From Allostella vacuolata (GTDB lineage: Bacteria > Pseudomonadota > Alphaproteobacteria > ATCC43930 > Allostellaceae), in assembly GCA_006739055.1 (NCBI GenBank), contig AP019702.1, forward strand, positions 1,949,001 to 2,013,000: 64,000 nucleotides of DNA, in the 5' to 3' direction. Positions 1-9,223 of this stretch are shown piece after piece (position 1 is the stretch's first letter; the number at the start of each line of letters is the position of its first letter). Both the position numbers and the translations under genes were made by a program. The notes under the pieces were generated by a model that worked only from the letters and a program-made list of their open reading frames with translations, had not been told where the DNA came from and searched no databases.

Positions 1-220
1 GCCGGGCGGCGGAATGGCCGTTCTCCAGGTCCCACACGGCGTCGGACCGGGTGACCTGCCGGCTCCGGTCGACCATCTCCGCGGTCGTGCGGCGCAGCAG
101 CTCGACCGTCTCCATCGGCACGATCCGCTCCAGCAGCAGGTAGCCGTCGCGGAAATACCCCTCGCGCTGGGCCTGGGTCAGCTTGCGCGGCGGATGGGAC
201 AGGATCTCCTCCGGCGTCAT
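1..220 (-). CDS. Phytanoyl-CoA dioxygenase (PhyH)-like protein, N-terminal part
   Basis: Only the first 73 codons are in the window; the gene runs off the left edge. The N-terminus (MTPEEILSHPPRKLT, then a stretch of the form REGYFRDGYLLLERIVP) is typical of the Fe(II)/2-oxoglutarate PhyH oxygenases, whose first helix and strand read roughly 'F..dGyl.l...v'. The metal-binding residues lie outside the window. The start ATG at 220 has an AGGGAG ribosome site about 10 nt upstream. It is the last gene of the minus-strand transporter/aminotransferase operon, so it may hydroxylate or demethylate an imported amine; that role is inference. Confidence 0.7.
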   Translation of the reverse strand, partial: MTPEEILSHPPRKLTQAQREGYFRDGYLLLERIVPMETVELLRRTTAEMVDRSRQVTRSDAVWDLENGHSAAR

Positions 221-328
221 CGGGCGTACTCCCTGGGCGGGGCGGCATCGTCGGCCGCCAACCTCGTTGCATATGCCTGATATATTAGGCCGCGCACCAG
301 GGCGACGCAACCGCCGCGGGCGGCGCCG

Positions 329-1147
329 TCAGGCGGGGCCGCGCAGCCGTTCGGTGCGGCGCCGGAGCAGCTCGACGACGCCCACCAGGGCGACCGCCAG
401 CAGGAACAGCAGGGTGGCCGCCGCGGTGATCGTCGGGCTGATCTGCTCGCGCACGCCGTCGAACATCTGCAGCGGCAGGGTGCGCTGCTGCGGGCCGGCC
501 AGGAACAGGGTGACGACGATCTCATCGAACGAGGTGGCGAAGGCGAAGACCGCGCCCGAGACCACGCCCGGCAGGATCAGCGGCAGCGTCACCATGCGGA
601 ACGCGGTCAGGGGGGCGGCCCCCAGGCCGAGCGCGGCGCGCAGGAGGTTGCGGTCGAAGCCGCGCAGCGTCGCCGAGACGGTGATCACGACGAACGGCGC
701 CCCCAGCAGCGCATGGGCCATGACCAGCCCGAAATAGCCGTTGGTCAGGCCGAGCGGCGCCATCAGGGCATAGAGGCTGCTGCCGATGACGACCACCGGG
801 ACCACCACCGGCAGGATGAAGAAGGCGGCGAGCGCCTGCCGCCGTCGCCGGCCGAGCTGGTCCAGGCCCAGCGCCGCCGCGGTGCCGAGCGCGGTGGCGA
901 GGATGGTCGCCAGCACGCCGATGAAGGCGCTGTTGCGCGAGGCGGCGAGCCAGCGGGCGGAGGTGAAGAAATCCTCGTACCAGCGCAGCGACCAGCCGGT
1001 CATCGGATAGGTGAGGAAGGACCCGGCGTTGAAGGAGAGCGGGATGACCGCCAGCACCGGCAGCAGCAGGAAGGCCAGCACCGCCGCACAGGCGAGGCGG
1101 TAGGCGGCCAGCAGGGCGCGGTCGCCGCGCGACCGGGGCGGCCTCAT
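329..1147 (-). CDS. ABC transporter permease, PotC-like (polyamine/opine family)
   Basis: 272-residue inner-membrane permease with about six hydrophobic segments. The cytoplasmic coupling loop (LGLGAAPLTAFRMVTLPLI, about residues 180-198) fits the EAA motif of binding-protein-dependent importers. Length and sequence style fit the spermidine/putrescine (PotC) branch. The start overlaps the stop of the preceding permease gene by ATGA, which indicates translational coupling. With the second permease, ATPase and binding protein upstream it makes a complete importer. The substrate cannot be fixed from sequence; polyamine, opine or a similar amine are likely given the linked aminotransferase. Confidence 0.88.
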   Translation of the reverse strand: MRPPRSRGDRALLAAYRLACAAVLAFLLLPVLAVIPLSFNAGSFLTYPMTGWSLRWYEDFFTSARWLAASRNSAFIGVLATILATALGTAAALGLDQLGRRRRQALAAFFILPVVVPVVVIGSSLYALMAPLGLTNGYFGLVMAHALLGAPFVVITVSATLRGFDRNLLRAALGLGAAPLTAFRMVTLPLILPGVVSGAVFAFATSFDEIVVTLFLAGPQQRTLPLQMFDGVREQISPTITAAATLLFLLAVALVGVVELLRRRTERLRGPA

Positions 1148-2355
1148 TTCCCGGCCTCCGGCCGCACCTCGATCCGCGCATAGGCGAGGTAGAGCAGCCC
1201 CGTCGCCAGCAGCAGGATCAGCGAGAGCGCCGCGGCCAGGCCCCAGTTGAGGGTGCGGTTGGTGTAGAAGGCGATGAAGTAGCTGATCATCTGGTCGCCG
1301 CCGCCGCCGACCAGCTCCGGCGTGACGTAGTAGCCGATGGCCGAGATGTAGACGAGCAGCGCGCCGGCGGCGATCCCGGCCCGGGTCTGCGGCAGGTAGA
1401 CCCGGGCGAACGCCTCCAGCGGCCGGGCGCCGAGCGACATGGCCGCGCGCATCGGGGACGGGCCGATGCCCTTCATGACGCTGTAGAGCGGCAGGATCAT
1501 CAGCGGCAGCAGGACGTGGACCATGGCGACCAGCACGCCGGTGCGGTTGTAGATCAGCGCCAGCGGCTGCTCGACGATGCCGGACCAGCGCAGCAGCCCG
1601 TTCACCAGGCCGTCGCGCTGCAGCAGGACCACCCACGCGGTGGTGCGGACCAGCACCGAGGTCCAGAAGGGGATCAGCACCACCACCAGCAGCAGGTTGG
1701 CCCAGCGGGCCGGCGCGTTGGCGATCAGGTAGGCGACCGGGTAGCCCAGCACCAGGCAGAAGGCGGTGACGACGAAGCCGATCCAGAGCGTGCGGATGAA
1801 GACGTCGACGAACACCGCCCGCGTCTCCGGCATGGCGGCGATGCTGCCGTCGTCGGTGCGCTGCAGGTCGATGGCGGCCAGCAGGAAATAGTCGGTGAGG
1901 GGCCCGGCCGCCCGCCGCATGGCGGCCCACAGGCCGGGTTCCGCCCAGCGCGCATCGATCGCCGCCAGGGTACCGAGCCCATCCTCGCCGACGGCCCGCG
2001 CGTTGCGCGCCGTGCGCAGCAGCAGCGAGCGGAAGCCGGCCAAATCGGCGTTGAGCCGGGTCGCCGCCGGGCTGATCCGATCGCCGCCGCGCGCGGCCTG
2101 GAGCTCGGCCAGGAAGGTCCGCGCGGTGGCGTCGGGCGGCAGGTCGCGGCCGTCCCACGCGGCCAGTGCCACCGCGGTGCGCGGGAAGGCGGCGGCGAAG
2201 TCCGGGTCCTGGACGCTGCGCACCAGCATCAGCCCGATCGGAATGACGAAGGTCCCGGCCGCGAACAGGAACAGCGGCAGGATGAGCAGCCACGCGCCGA
2301 GGCGCAGCCGGAACCGGCTGCGCCCGGCGGGTGCCCGGACCGTTCCCGCGGCCAA
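1144..2355 (-). CDS. ABC transporter permease, PotB-like with large periplasmic insertion
   Basis: 403-residue permease. A first transmembrane segment near residues 19-45 is followed by a hydrophilic stretch of about 115 residues (about 50-165) before the other five membrane helices. The EAA-type loop (MSLGARPLEAFARVYLPQT) lies near residues 300-320. The long insertion makes it longer than E. coli PotB (about 285) but matches a known proteobacterial subgroup of about 400 residues. It begins 3 nt after the binding-protein stop and ends in an ATGA overlap with the PotC-like gene. It should pair with that permease to form the channel. Confidence 0.87.
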   Translation of the reverse strand: MAAGTVRAPAGRSRFRLRLGAWLLILPLFLFAAGTFVIPIGLMLVRSVQDPDFAAAFPRTAVALAAWDGRDLPPDATARTFLAELQAARGGDRISPAATRLNADLAGFRSLLLRTARNARAVGEDGLGTLAAIDARWAEPGLWAAMRRAAGPLTDYFLLAAIDLQRTDDGSIAAMPETRAVFVDVFIRTLWIGFVVTAFCLVLGYPVAYLIANAPARWANLLLVVVLIPFWTSVLVRTTAWVVLLQRDGLVNGLLRWSGIVEQPLALIYNRTGVLVAMVHVLLPLMILPLYSVMKGIGPSPMRAAMSLGARPLEAFARVYLPQTRAGIAAGALLVYISAIGYYVTPELVGGGGDQMISYFIAFYTNRTLNWGLAAALSLILLLATGLLYLAYARIEVRPEAGK

Positions 2356-2358
2356 CGG

Positions 2359-3405
2359 CTAGCGCGAGGCCCAGGCGTTGAAGCGCTGGGTCAGCTGCTC
2401 GATGTTGTCGACCCAGAACTCGACGTCGAGCGGGGCGGCGACGGCGAGGTTGGCGGGATCGGTCGGCAGGCTGGACATGACCGACGGGTCGGTCCGCTTG
2501 GCCGCCTCCAGATTGGTGGCGCCCTGGAAGGACAGCGGCGGCAGCTCCTTCTGGATGTCTGGCCGGGTCATGAACTGCACCATCTGCATGGCTTTGTCGC
2601 GGTTGGGGGACCCGCGCAGCACCACCCAATGGTCGACGGCATAGATGCTGCCGGCCCAGACGACCTGGAAGTTGCGCTTGTCGTCGCGCCGGGCGGCGAA
2701 CATGCGGCTGGTGTAGGAGGCGGCCATCGACACCTCGCCGGACGCCATCAGCTGGCCCGGCTGGCCGCCCGCGGTCCACCACACGATATGCGGCTTCAGC
2801 TGCTCCAGCTTGGCGAAGGCGCGGTCGGCCCCGCCCGGCGCGCGCAGCACCTTGTAGACGTCGGCGGCCGGCACCCCGTCGGCCATCAGCGCGAACTCGA
2901 GGTTGTACTTGGGCCCGCGGCGCATGGTCCGCTTGCCGGGGAACTGCTGGACGTTCCAGAAGTCGGCCCAGGACTTGGGCCCCTCCTTCAGCCGGTCGGC
3001 GTCGTAGGCGAGCGCCACCGACCACACCACCGAGCCGACGCCGCACTCGCTGACGGCGTCCTTCATGAAGGCGTCCTTGCCGCCCAGCGCCGCCCAGTCG
3101 GGCTTCTCGTACAGCCCCTCGTCGCAGCCGATGTGGAGCTCGTCGGATTCCACCTGGATGACGTCCCAGTTGGGCTGTCCCGCCTGCACCTTGGCGCGCA
3201 GGATGCCGACCCCGCCCGACCAGGAATCCTCCAGCACCGGAATGCCGGTCTGGCTGCTGAACGGTCCGTAATAGACCTTCTTCTGCGCCGCCTGGGTGGA
3301 GCCGCCCCAGGCGACCACGGTGAGGTCGCGCGCGCTGGCTGCGGTCGCCACGGCCATGCCGGCCATGGCCAGTGCCATGGCGGCGAGCTTCGAGAAATGT
3401 GCCAT
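2359..3405 (-). CDS. Periplasmic substrate-binding protein, PotD-like
   Basis: 348-residue extracellular solute-binding protein. A signal peptide (MAHFSKLAAMALAMAGMAVA, cleavage after ATAASA) precedes a mature part starting RDLTVVAWGGS, the usual opening strand of the spermidine/putrescine-binding family. Later motifs such as WDVIQVESDEL and a final region covering the WVDNIEQLTQRF helix fit this family. The chosen ATG (3405) has AAGGAGG nine bases upstream; upstream in-frame ATGs have no such site. It lies between the ATPase and permease genes and delivers the substrate to them. Confidence 0.88.
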   Translation of the reverse strand: MAHFSKLAAMALAMAGMAVATAASARDLTVVAWGGSTQAAQKKVYYGPFSSQTGIPVLEDSWSGGVGILRAKVQAGQPNWDVIQVESDELHIGCDEGLYEKPDWAALGGKDAFMKDAVSECGVGSVVWSVALAYDADRLKEGPKSWADFWNVQQFPGKRTMRRGPKYNLEFALMADGVPAADVYKVLRAPGGADRAFAKLEQLKPHIVWWTAGGQPGQLMASGEVSMAASYTSRMFAARRDDKRNFQVVWAGSIYAVDHWVVLRGSPNRDKAMQMVQFMTRPDIQKELPPLSFQGATNLEAAKRTDPSVMSSLPTDPANLAVAAPLDVEFWVDNIEQLTQRFNAWASR

Positions 3406-3442
3406 CCCTGCCTCCTTCTGTGTCTTGGTCATTGTCGACCGG

Positions 3443-4558
3443 TCATTGTTCCTGGCCGGCATGGTCAGGCAGCGGGTCGAGCGCCCGGCAGTCCCGGGCC
3501 TGCCAGCCGATCCGCACCGGGGCACCCGCCCGCAGCCAGCCGTGCCCGGTGCCGCTCAGGACCTTGGCGAACAGCGCCTGGCCGGTCGGTGTCGCCAGGT
3601 GGGCGCGGACATGGTCGCCGTGATAGATCAGCTCCTCGACCACGGCCGGGCCCGCATTCTCCGGCGGGTCGCCGGCGTCGCTCACGATCACCCGCTCGGG
3701 GCGGATCGACAGCGTGGTGCGGGCGCCGGCGGCGATCCCGCCGGCCGCGGCCGCGGTCACCCGCCAGCCGCCGTCCAGCTCGACCAGGCACAGCCCGTCG
3801 TCCACCCGCACCACCCGGCCCGCGAACTGGTTGCTGTCGCCGACGAACTGGGCGACGAAGCTGCTGGCCGGGCGCTCGTACAGTTCCAGCGGCGGTGCCA
3901 GCTGCTGCAGGCCGCCGTCCCGGAAGACCGCGACCCGGTCCGACATGGTCAAGGCCTCGCCCTGGTCGTGGGTGACGTAGATGAGCGTCAGGCCGAGCCG
4001 CTCGTGCAGGTGCTTGATCTCGATCTGCATCTGCTCGCGCAGCTGCCGGTCGAGGGCGCCGAGCGGCTCGTCCATCAGCACCAGGGGCGGGTTGAAGACC
4101 AGCGCGCGGGCCAGCGCGACGCGCTGCTGCTGGCCGCCCGACAGCTGGGCCGGGCGGCGCTCGGCCATGCCGCCCAGCCGGACGAGGTCGAGCGCGCGCC
4201 GCACCGCCGCCTCCACCTCCGCCCGGGGCTGCCGCCGGACGGTGAGCGGGAAGGCGATGTTCTCGGCCACGGTCATGTGCGGGAAGAGGGCATAGTTCTG
4301 GAACACCATGCCGATGTCGCGGCGATAGGGCGGCACGTCGCGCAGCGAGCGGCCGTCCAGCCGGATCTCGCCCCCGGTCGGCTGCTCGAAGCCGGCCAGC
4401 ATCATCAGCGAGGTCGTCTTCCCCGACCCGGACGGACCGAGGAAGGTGACGAACTCGCCCTTGGCGACCGTCAGGTCGAGGTCGCGGACGGCCCAGACCG
4501 CCGCGCCGTAGCGCTTCGAGACCCGGTCGAAGCTGACGAAGCGGTCCGGCCCGTCCAT
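3443..4558 (-). CDS. ABC transporter ATP-binding protein, PotA-like
   Basis: 371-residue ATPase. Walker A GPSGSGKT is at 41-48, the LSGGQQQR signature starts at 139, Walker B VLMDEP is near 160-165, and the H-loop histidine is near 197 (YVTHDQ). About 120 residues after the nucleotide-binding domain form a TOBE-type regulatory domain (SIRPERV motif), as in PotA, FbpC and MalK. It energises the two downstream permeases. It starts 17 nt after the aminotransferase stop, in the same operon. Confidence 0.92.
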   Translation of the reverse strand: MDGPDRFVSFDRVSKRYGAAVWAVRDLDLTVAKGEFVTFLGPSGSGKTTSLMMLAGFEQPTGGEIRLDGRSLRDVPPYRRDIGMVFQNYALFPHMTVAENIAFPLTVRRQPRAEVEAAVRRALDLVRLGGMAERRPAQLSGGQQQRVALARALVFNPPLVLMDEPLGALDRQLREQMQIEIKHLHERLGLTLIYVTHDQGEALTMSDRVAVFRDGGLQQLAPPLELYERPASSFVAQFVGDSNQFAGRVVRVDDGLCLVELDGGWRVTAAAAGGIAAGARTTLSIRPERVIVSDAGDPPENAGPAVVEELIYHGDHVRAHLATPTGQALFAKVLSGTGHGWLRAGAPVRIGWQARDCRALDPLPDHAGQEQ

Positions 4559-4575
4559 GCTGCGGACCCCGGCCC

Positions 4576-5952
4576 CTAGGCCCGCGCCAGCTCGTCGAGC
4601 GTGGCGTCGAGCGCGCCCTTCAGCCGCGACACCATCTCGCCCACCTGCTCCTCGGTGATGATGAGCGGCGGCGAGAAGGCGATGCGGTTGCCGACGAAGC
4701 GCAGGATCAGGCCGCGCTCGCGCGCCTGGGCGTCGATCCTGCCCATCACGTCCAGCGCCTTGGGATGGATCTCGCGGGTCGCCTTGTCGGCCACGATCTC
4801 CAGCCCGCCGATCAGGCCGCAGCCGCGGAAGTCGCCGACCAGCGGATGGTCGGTCAGGTCCCCCAGCAGCTTCAGGAAGGTCGGCTCCAGGGCGCGGACA
4901 TGGTCGACCAGGCCGATCTCGTCATAGATCTTCAGGGTTTCCAGCGCGACCGCGGCCGCCACCGGGTGGCCGGCATAGGTGTAGCCATGGACGAAGGCGC
5001 CGAGCCGGTCGCTCTGGGTCAGCATCGCCTGGTAGACGCGCTCGTTGACCAGCACGGCCGAGATCGGCTGCATGGCCGCGGACAGGGCCTTGGCCGAGGC
5101 GATCATGTCGGGCTTCAGGCCGAAGGTCTGGCTGCCCCACATGTTGCCGGTGCGCGCGAAGCCGCAGATCACCTCGTCGGCCACGAACAGCACGTCGTAC
5201 TTCTTCAGGACCGCCTGGATCTTCTCGAAGTAGCCGGCCGGCGGCAGCACGGCGCCGCCCGCACCCATCACCGGCTCGGCCCAGAAGCCGCCCACCGTCT
5301 CCGGCCCTTCGGCCAGGATGAGCTGCTCCAGCGCGTCGGCCATGCGGGTCGAGAACTCCTCCTCGGTCTCGCCGGGCAGCCCCTGGCGGTAGTAGTGGGG
5401 GAACTCCGTATGCAGGAAGCCCGGCAGCGGCAGGCCGAAGGCGGCATGGAACTCGGGCTTGCCGGTCAGGCTGACGCTGGCGATGCCGGAGCCGTGGTAG
5501 GCTTGGCTGCGGGCGATCAGCTTGCGCTTCTCCGGCTTGCCCATGGCGTTCCAGTAGTACCAGACGAGCTTGACCGCGGTGTCGTTGGCCTCCGAGCCCG
5601 ACGACTGCAGCAGCACCTTCGACATCGGCACCGGGGCGATCGACAGGAGCTTCTCGGCCAGGTCGATCGAGGCCTCGTTCGAGGCGTGGCGATAGAGGTG
5701 GTAGTAGCCGATGTTCTTCATCGCCTCGTAGGCGACGCGCGCCAGCCGCTCGTTGCCGAAGCCGAGCGAGGCGCACCACAGGCCGGCGCCGCCATCCAGG
5801 AAGGTGCGGCCCGAATCGTCGCTGACATAGATCCCGTCGCCGCGCGACATGATGGTCGGGCCGATGTCGAGGTGTTTGCGCAGGTTGGTGCCGGGATGGA
5901 CCAGCGTCGCGATGTCGCGCGCGTGCGGGCTGTTGGCGGCGAAATGGGTCAT
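4576..5952 (-). CDS. Class III PLP-dependent aminotransferase (omega-amino acid/amine type)
   Basis: 458 residues, normal for the family. The phosphate/substrate motif SSGSEAND is at 117-124, the PLP-ring aspartate is D259 in FVADEVICGF, and the Schiff-base lysine is K288 in ASAKALSAAMQPIS. The pattern fits omega-aminotransferases acting on putrescine, beta-alanine or similar amines. A GAGGAG ribosome site precedes the ATG. As first gene of the minus-strand operon with a polyamine-type importer it probably deaminates the imported compound; the exact substrate is inference. Confidence 0.9.
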   Translation of the reverse strand: MTHFAANSPHARDIATLVHPGTNLRKHLDIGPTIMSRGDGIYVSDDSGRTFLDGGAGLWCASLGFGNERLARVAYEAMKNIGYYHLYRHASNEASIDLAEKLLSIAPVPMSKVLLQSSGSEANDTAVKLVWYYWNAMGKPEKRKLIARSQAYHGSGIASVSLTGKPEFHAAFGLPLPGFLHTEFPHYYRQGLPGETEEEFSTRMADALEQLILAEGPETVGGFWAEPVMGAGGAVLPPAGYFEKIQAVLKKYDVLFVADEVICGFARTGNMWGSQTFGLKPDMIASAKALSAAMQPISAVLVNERVYQAMLTQSDRLGAFVHGYTYAGHPVAAAVALETLKIYDEIGLVDHVRALEPTFLKLLGDLTDHPLVGDFRGCGLIGGLEIVADKATREIHPKALDVMGRIDAQARERGLILRFVGNRIAFSPPLIITEEQVGEMVSRLKGALDATLDELARA

Positions 5953-6125
5953 GTCGGGGCTCCTCGGGGCAGGGATTCTCCGCAGATTGGCCGCGGCCGG
6001 CCCATGGCGTGCAAGCTTACCGGGCGTTGCCGCGCTGCGGTATCGTCATTCGCCATGCGGGCCTCGCCGATCGGCAAGGCAAGGCCCCCGTGTCCTGCCT
6101 CCCTCCAGACCCGGGCTTTCCGCCG

Positions 6126-7025
6126 ATGGCGCTGCATCTCGACATGGTCACCGCCCGCCTCTTCGTCGCCATCGTCGAGGAGGCGAGCATCACCCGGGCG
6201 GCCCAGCGCGAGAACATCGCCGCGTCGGCCATCAGCAAGCGGGTGTCCGAGCTGGAGCAGCGCTTCGGCGTCACCCTGCTGCGCCGGCACCATCGCGGGG
6301 TCGAGCCGACGCCGGCCGGCGCGGTGCTGCTGCGCCGGGCCCGCGGCCTGCTGCACGAGGCCGGCCAGCTGGAGGTCGAGCTGCGCCAGTTCGCGGCCGG
6401 CGAGCGCGGCCATATCCGGCTCCATGCCAACGAGACGGCGATCATCGGCTTCCTGCCGCCGCTGCTGGCGCGCTTCATGGCAGCGCATCCCCAGGTGCGC
6501 ATCGACCTCTGCGAGGCCCTGAGCCAGGACATCGTCCGCGCCATCGAGGAGAATGCGGGCGACATCGGCATCTTCGACAGCACCGTGCCGAGCCGCGAGC
6601 TCTGGGTGCGGTCCTGCTTCGCCGACCGCCTGGTGGCGGTGGTGCCGCGCGGCCATCCGCTGGGCGATCGCGGGGAGGTGCGGCTGGCCGACCTCCTCGA
6701 CCACGACCTGATCGGGCAGGAACGGCACAGCGCCGTCGGCCTGCTCCTGCAGCGGGGCGCCGCCGAGCTGGGCCGGGCGCCCCGCATCCGCATCCGCGTC
6801 GACGGGTTCGATGCCGTGTGCTGCCTGGTCCGCCAGGGCATCGGCATCGGCCTCGTCACCTCCGGCTGCGCCGCCCTGCTGGCCGACGCGATGGACCTGG
6901 TCGGCGTGCCGCTGGCCGAAGCCTGGGCCGTGCGCGAGCACCGCCTGTGCGCCCGCGACCCCGACGACCTGCCCCCAGTCGCCCGCCTGCTGATGGAGCA
7001 TCTGGCGGCGGGGGCGGAGGGGTAG
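6126..7025 (+). CDS. LysR-family transcriptional regulator
   Basis: 299 residues. The winged HTH covers about residues 3-62 (ASITRAAQRENIAASAISKRVSELEQRFG), followed by a periplasmic-binding-protein-like effector domain to about residue 295. It is transcribed divergently from the aminotransferase/importer operon with about 170 nt between starts, the usual layout for a LysR regulator of its neighbour. The ATG at 6126 was chosen by alignment to the family N-terminus (MALHLDMVTARLF); no good ribosome site is visible and an extended in-frame start at 6009 is possible. Confidence 0.85.
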   Translation: MALHLDMVTARLFVAIVEEASITRAAQRENIAASAISKRVSELEQRFGVTLLRRHHRGVEPTPAGAVLLRRARGLLHEAGQLEVELRQFAAGERGHIRLHANETAIIGFLPPLLARFMAAHPQVRIDLCEALSQDIVRAIEENAGDIGIFDSTVPSRELWVRSCFADRLVAVVPRGHPLGDRGEVRLADLLDHDLIGQERHSAVGLLLQRGAAELGRAPRIRIRVDGFDAVCCLVRQGIGIGLVTSGCAALLADAMDLVGVPLAEAWAVREHRLCARDPDDLPPVARLLMEHLAAGAEG

Positions 7026-7129
7026 CCGACGGATCGTTGGCGATGCGGGAGATTCGTCAGTTGCGGAATCGAGCGGTCGGCCCAGCCGATCGAGTTGCTT
7101 GCGCGCTGGAAACGCTACGGAGGCGGATG

Positions 7130-7642
7130 ATGCCGGTCGACAGGGACATGCCCACTCTCCGGAAGGTCGAGGCCAGCGAGGGGTGGACGCTGAAGCTGTG
7201 GTTCGAGGGTGAGGACCGCCCGTACTTCGCCGATCTTGCCGGCTTGCTCGCGCGCAGTCGGCCGATGGCGGCGCTGCGTGATCGGCCCGAGAGGTTCGGG
7301 CAGGTCCGGATCATCATGGCCGGGGCCGGCGTCCAGTGGCCGGTCGAGTACGAGGGCGAGCTTCTCGACCTCTCCGCCGACACCCTGTTCCGGATCGCCG
7401 AGGAACAGGAGCCGATGACGGGCGCGGACTTCGCCGCCTGGCGAAAGGAGCTCGGCCTCTCCACCGCCATGGCAGCCGCCGTACTGGGCATCGGGCGACG
7501 CACCGTCGTCGACTACGAGAACAAGCCGGTCCTGCCGGCGATGGCGGCAATCGCTTGCCGGACGCTGGCCAGGGACCGGACGACGCTGGCGGCGCATTTC
7601 GTTCCGTCGAAGCGCCTGGGCCGGCCGAAGAAGGCCGCGTGA
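7130..7642 (+). CDS. DUF2442-like protein with C-terminal helix-turn-helix
   Basis: 170 residues. Residues 8-85 resemble DUF2442 (LRKVEASEGWTLKLWFEGE and a central FADLAGLL), a small domain often found beside toxin-antitoxin-like genes. Residues about 95-145 form an XRE/MqsA-like HTH (MTGADFAAWRKELGLSTAMA... then GRRTVVDYENK). The tail is basic (SKRLGRPKKAA). GGAGG at 7119-7123 is six bases before the chosen ATG; ATG 7127 is also in frame. It probably binds DNA. No toxin partner such as DUF4160 is seen next to it. Confidence 0.7.
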   Translation: MPVDRDMPTLRKVEASEGWTLKLWFEGEDRPYFADLAGLLARSRPMAALRDRPERFGQVRIIMAGAGVQWPVEYEGELLDLSADTLFRIAEEQEPMTGADFAAWRKELGLSTAMAAAVLGIGRRTVVDYENKPVLPAMAAIACRTLARDRTTLAAHFVPSKRLGRPKKAA

Positions 7643-7665
7643 ACCGCTGCCGCGACCAGAGGTAT

Positions 7666-8391
7666 TCAAGCAAGATCGAACAGCGCGACGCCTTCGCGCC
7701 CTTCCGCCGCCCGGGCGACGATCTCGCCGTCCGGGCGGACGATGAGCGTGCAGCCGAAGCTGACCCGGCCGCCATGCTCGCCGACGACGTCGGCCGAGGC
7801 GATCCAGCATCCGGTCTCTACCGCTCGCGCCTGCAGGTTCTGGACGCTGCGGGCGCGCCATCGATCGGCGACGGGCGGCCGCAGCAGGTTGTTCAGGGGG
7901 TAGCAGATGAGGCGCGCGCCGGCCGCTGCTGCGCGCAACGCCGTTTCCGGGAAGTTCGCATCGTTGCAGATGTTGACCGCGAACGGCCAGGTCCCGGCGA
8001 CGAAGACTGGGCAGTCCGTGCCCGGGGACACGCCGTCCTCGTTCGGGTGGATTTTGGAGTAGGTGCCGAGCAGCCGGCGATGCCCGACCACCAGGGCGGT
8101 GTTGAACAATGCCTCGCCGCGCCGCTCGATCATCCCGACGATCGTCGTGACGCCGGTTTCGCCCAGCCGTCGGACAAGCGCGGCGATGCTCGCGTCGGCG
8201 ACGGGCAGGGCCCGCCGCTCCAGCGTCGGGCGGTCGGTGGCATATCCCTGCAGGTAGCACTCCGGGAACAGCGCCAGTTGGGCGCCTTGGCTCGCTGCCC
8301 AGGCCAGGTCGTTCGCCAGGGCATGGGTCACGACCGGCAGGGCATCGAAGACCGGCCGGCGCTGGAAGGCCGCGATGCGCAGATAAGGCAA
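7666..8391 (-). CDS. Carbon-nitrogen hydrolase (nitrilase superfamily)
   Basis: 241 residues with the nitrilase-superfamily triad: E44 in LFPECYLQGY, K113 in SKIHPNED and C142 in NICNDANFP. It should hydrolyse an amide or nitrile bond in the cytosol. The length is short but complete for the family (usually 250-290). It is followed on the opposite strand by the DUF2442-HTH gene and preceded by the GDSL hydrolase, 21 nt upstream on the same strand. The substrate is not predictable. Confidence 0.85.
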   Translation of the reverse strand: MPYLRIAAFQRRPVFDALPVVTHALANDLAWAASQGAQLALFPECYLQGYATDRPTLERRALPVADASIAALVRRLGETGVTTIVGMIERRGEALFNTALVVGHRRLLGTYSKIHPNEDGVSPGTDCPVFVAGTWPFAVNICNDANFPETALRAAAAGARLICYPLNNLLRPPVADRWRARSVQNLQARAVETGCWIASADVVGEHGGRVSFGCTLIVRPDGEIVARAAEGREGVALFDLA

Positions 8392-8412
8392 GGCTACGGG
8401 TCCGCAGCGCTG

Positions 8413-9030
8413 CTATGCGGAAACCCATGCGCGCCACGCCGGCCAAGCGGCGAAGGCCTCGGCGACGAGCGCGTAGCCGCCAGCGTTCGGATGGGCGCCG
8501 TCGCCGGCTGCGACCTCGCGCGCCCAGATGTCCGACCCGGCCGCCAGGGGGAACGGCGCGAAGTACGGCACCCCGAGTCGGGCGCAGAGGTCGCCGAAGG
8601 CGGCCGACAGCGCGGCGGTCCTGCGGTCGACCGTGGGATCGCAGATCGGGAACGGCCCGACTACCAGGGTCGGCCGCCAGGCGCTGGCGGCCGTCAGGAT
8701 CGCCTCGGCGTTGGCGAGCGAGCGGGCCGGCGGCACCCGGACGCCGACGCCGTCGTCGGCCGCGCAGCCGTCGTTGGCGCCGAACGAGAAGACGAGGCGG
8801 CCGTCATGGCCGGGCGGCAGCCGCGCCTCGGCCTCCGCCCGCCAGCGCGCCCGGACGTCGACGCTGGTGTCGCGACGGACACCGAGATTGTAGAGGGTCA
8901 GGTCGCAGCCGCCGCGCCGGGCGGCGGCGGCCGCCCGCCCGACCCAGCCGAGGCAGGCGTCGTCGCCGGTGCCGTTGACCATGCTGTCGCCGAAGAAGCA
9001 GATGCGGAGCGGGGCAGGGAGGGTCGTCAT
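8413..9030 (-). CDS. GDSL/SGNH-type esterase or lipase
   Basis: About 205 residues from the chosen ATG. Block I (FFGDSMVNGTG) carries the nucleophile serine at about 14, block III is GANDG, and block V is GDGAHPNAGGY with the catalytic Asp and His near the C-terminus. No signal peptide is visible, so it is probably cytosolic. In-frame ATGs at 9039 and 9081 could extend it; none has a strong ribosome site. It ends 21 nt before the nitrilase start, so the two hydrolases are probably co-transcribed. Confidence 0.82.
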   Translation of the reverse strand: MTTLPAPLRICFFGDSMVNGTGDDACLGWVGRAAAAARRGGCDLTLYNLGVRRDTSVDVRARWRAEAEARLPPGHDGRLVFSFGANDGCAADDGVGVRVPPARSLANAEAILTAASAWRPTLVVGPFPICDPTVDRRTAALSAAFGDLCARLGVPYFAPFPLAAGSDIWAREVAAGDGAHPNAGGYALVAEAFAAWPAWRAWVSA

Positions 9031-9223
9031 GGCCACCATCTCGGCATGCCTGCGGGTCGGGGGATTGGTACCCGATAGCACAAGGAGCGCGGATCTTCTC
9101 CATCGGCGGCGGGCTCGATTGACGGTCGTCCGACCGCTCCCCTAAGCTCGGCCCAACGACAGGGTGGCGGCCGCGCGTGGCCGGACACCGCACAATGTCA
9201 CCTGGGGAAGGACGAGGGGCGAG

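Noticed and set aside
329-3046. Very long antisense or shifted open frames over the transporter genes
   Set aside because: They are shadows caused by high GC content. Their translations are Arg/Ala/Gly/Pro-rich with no domain, while the listed genes carry complete family motifs and overlapping start/stop signals.
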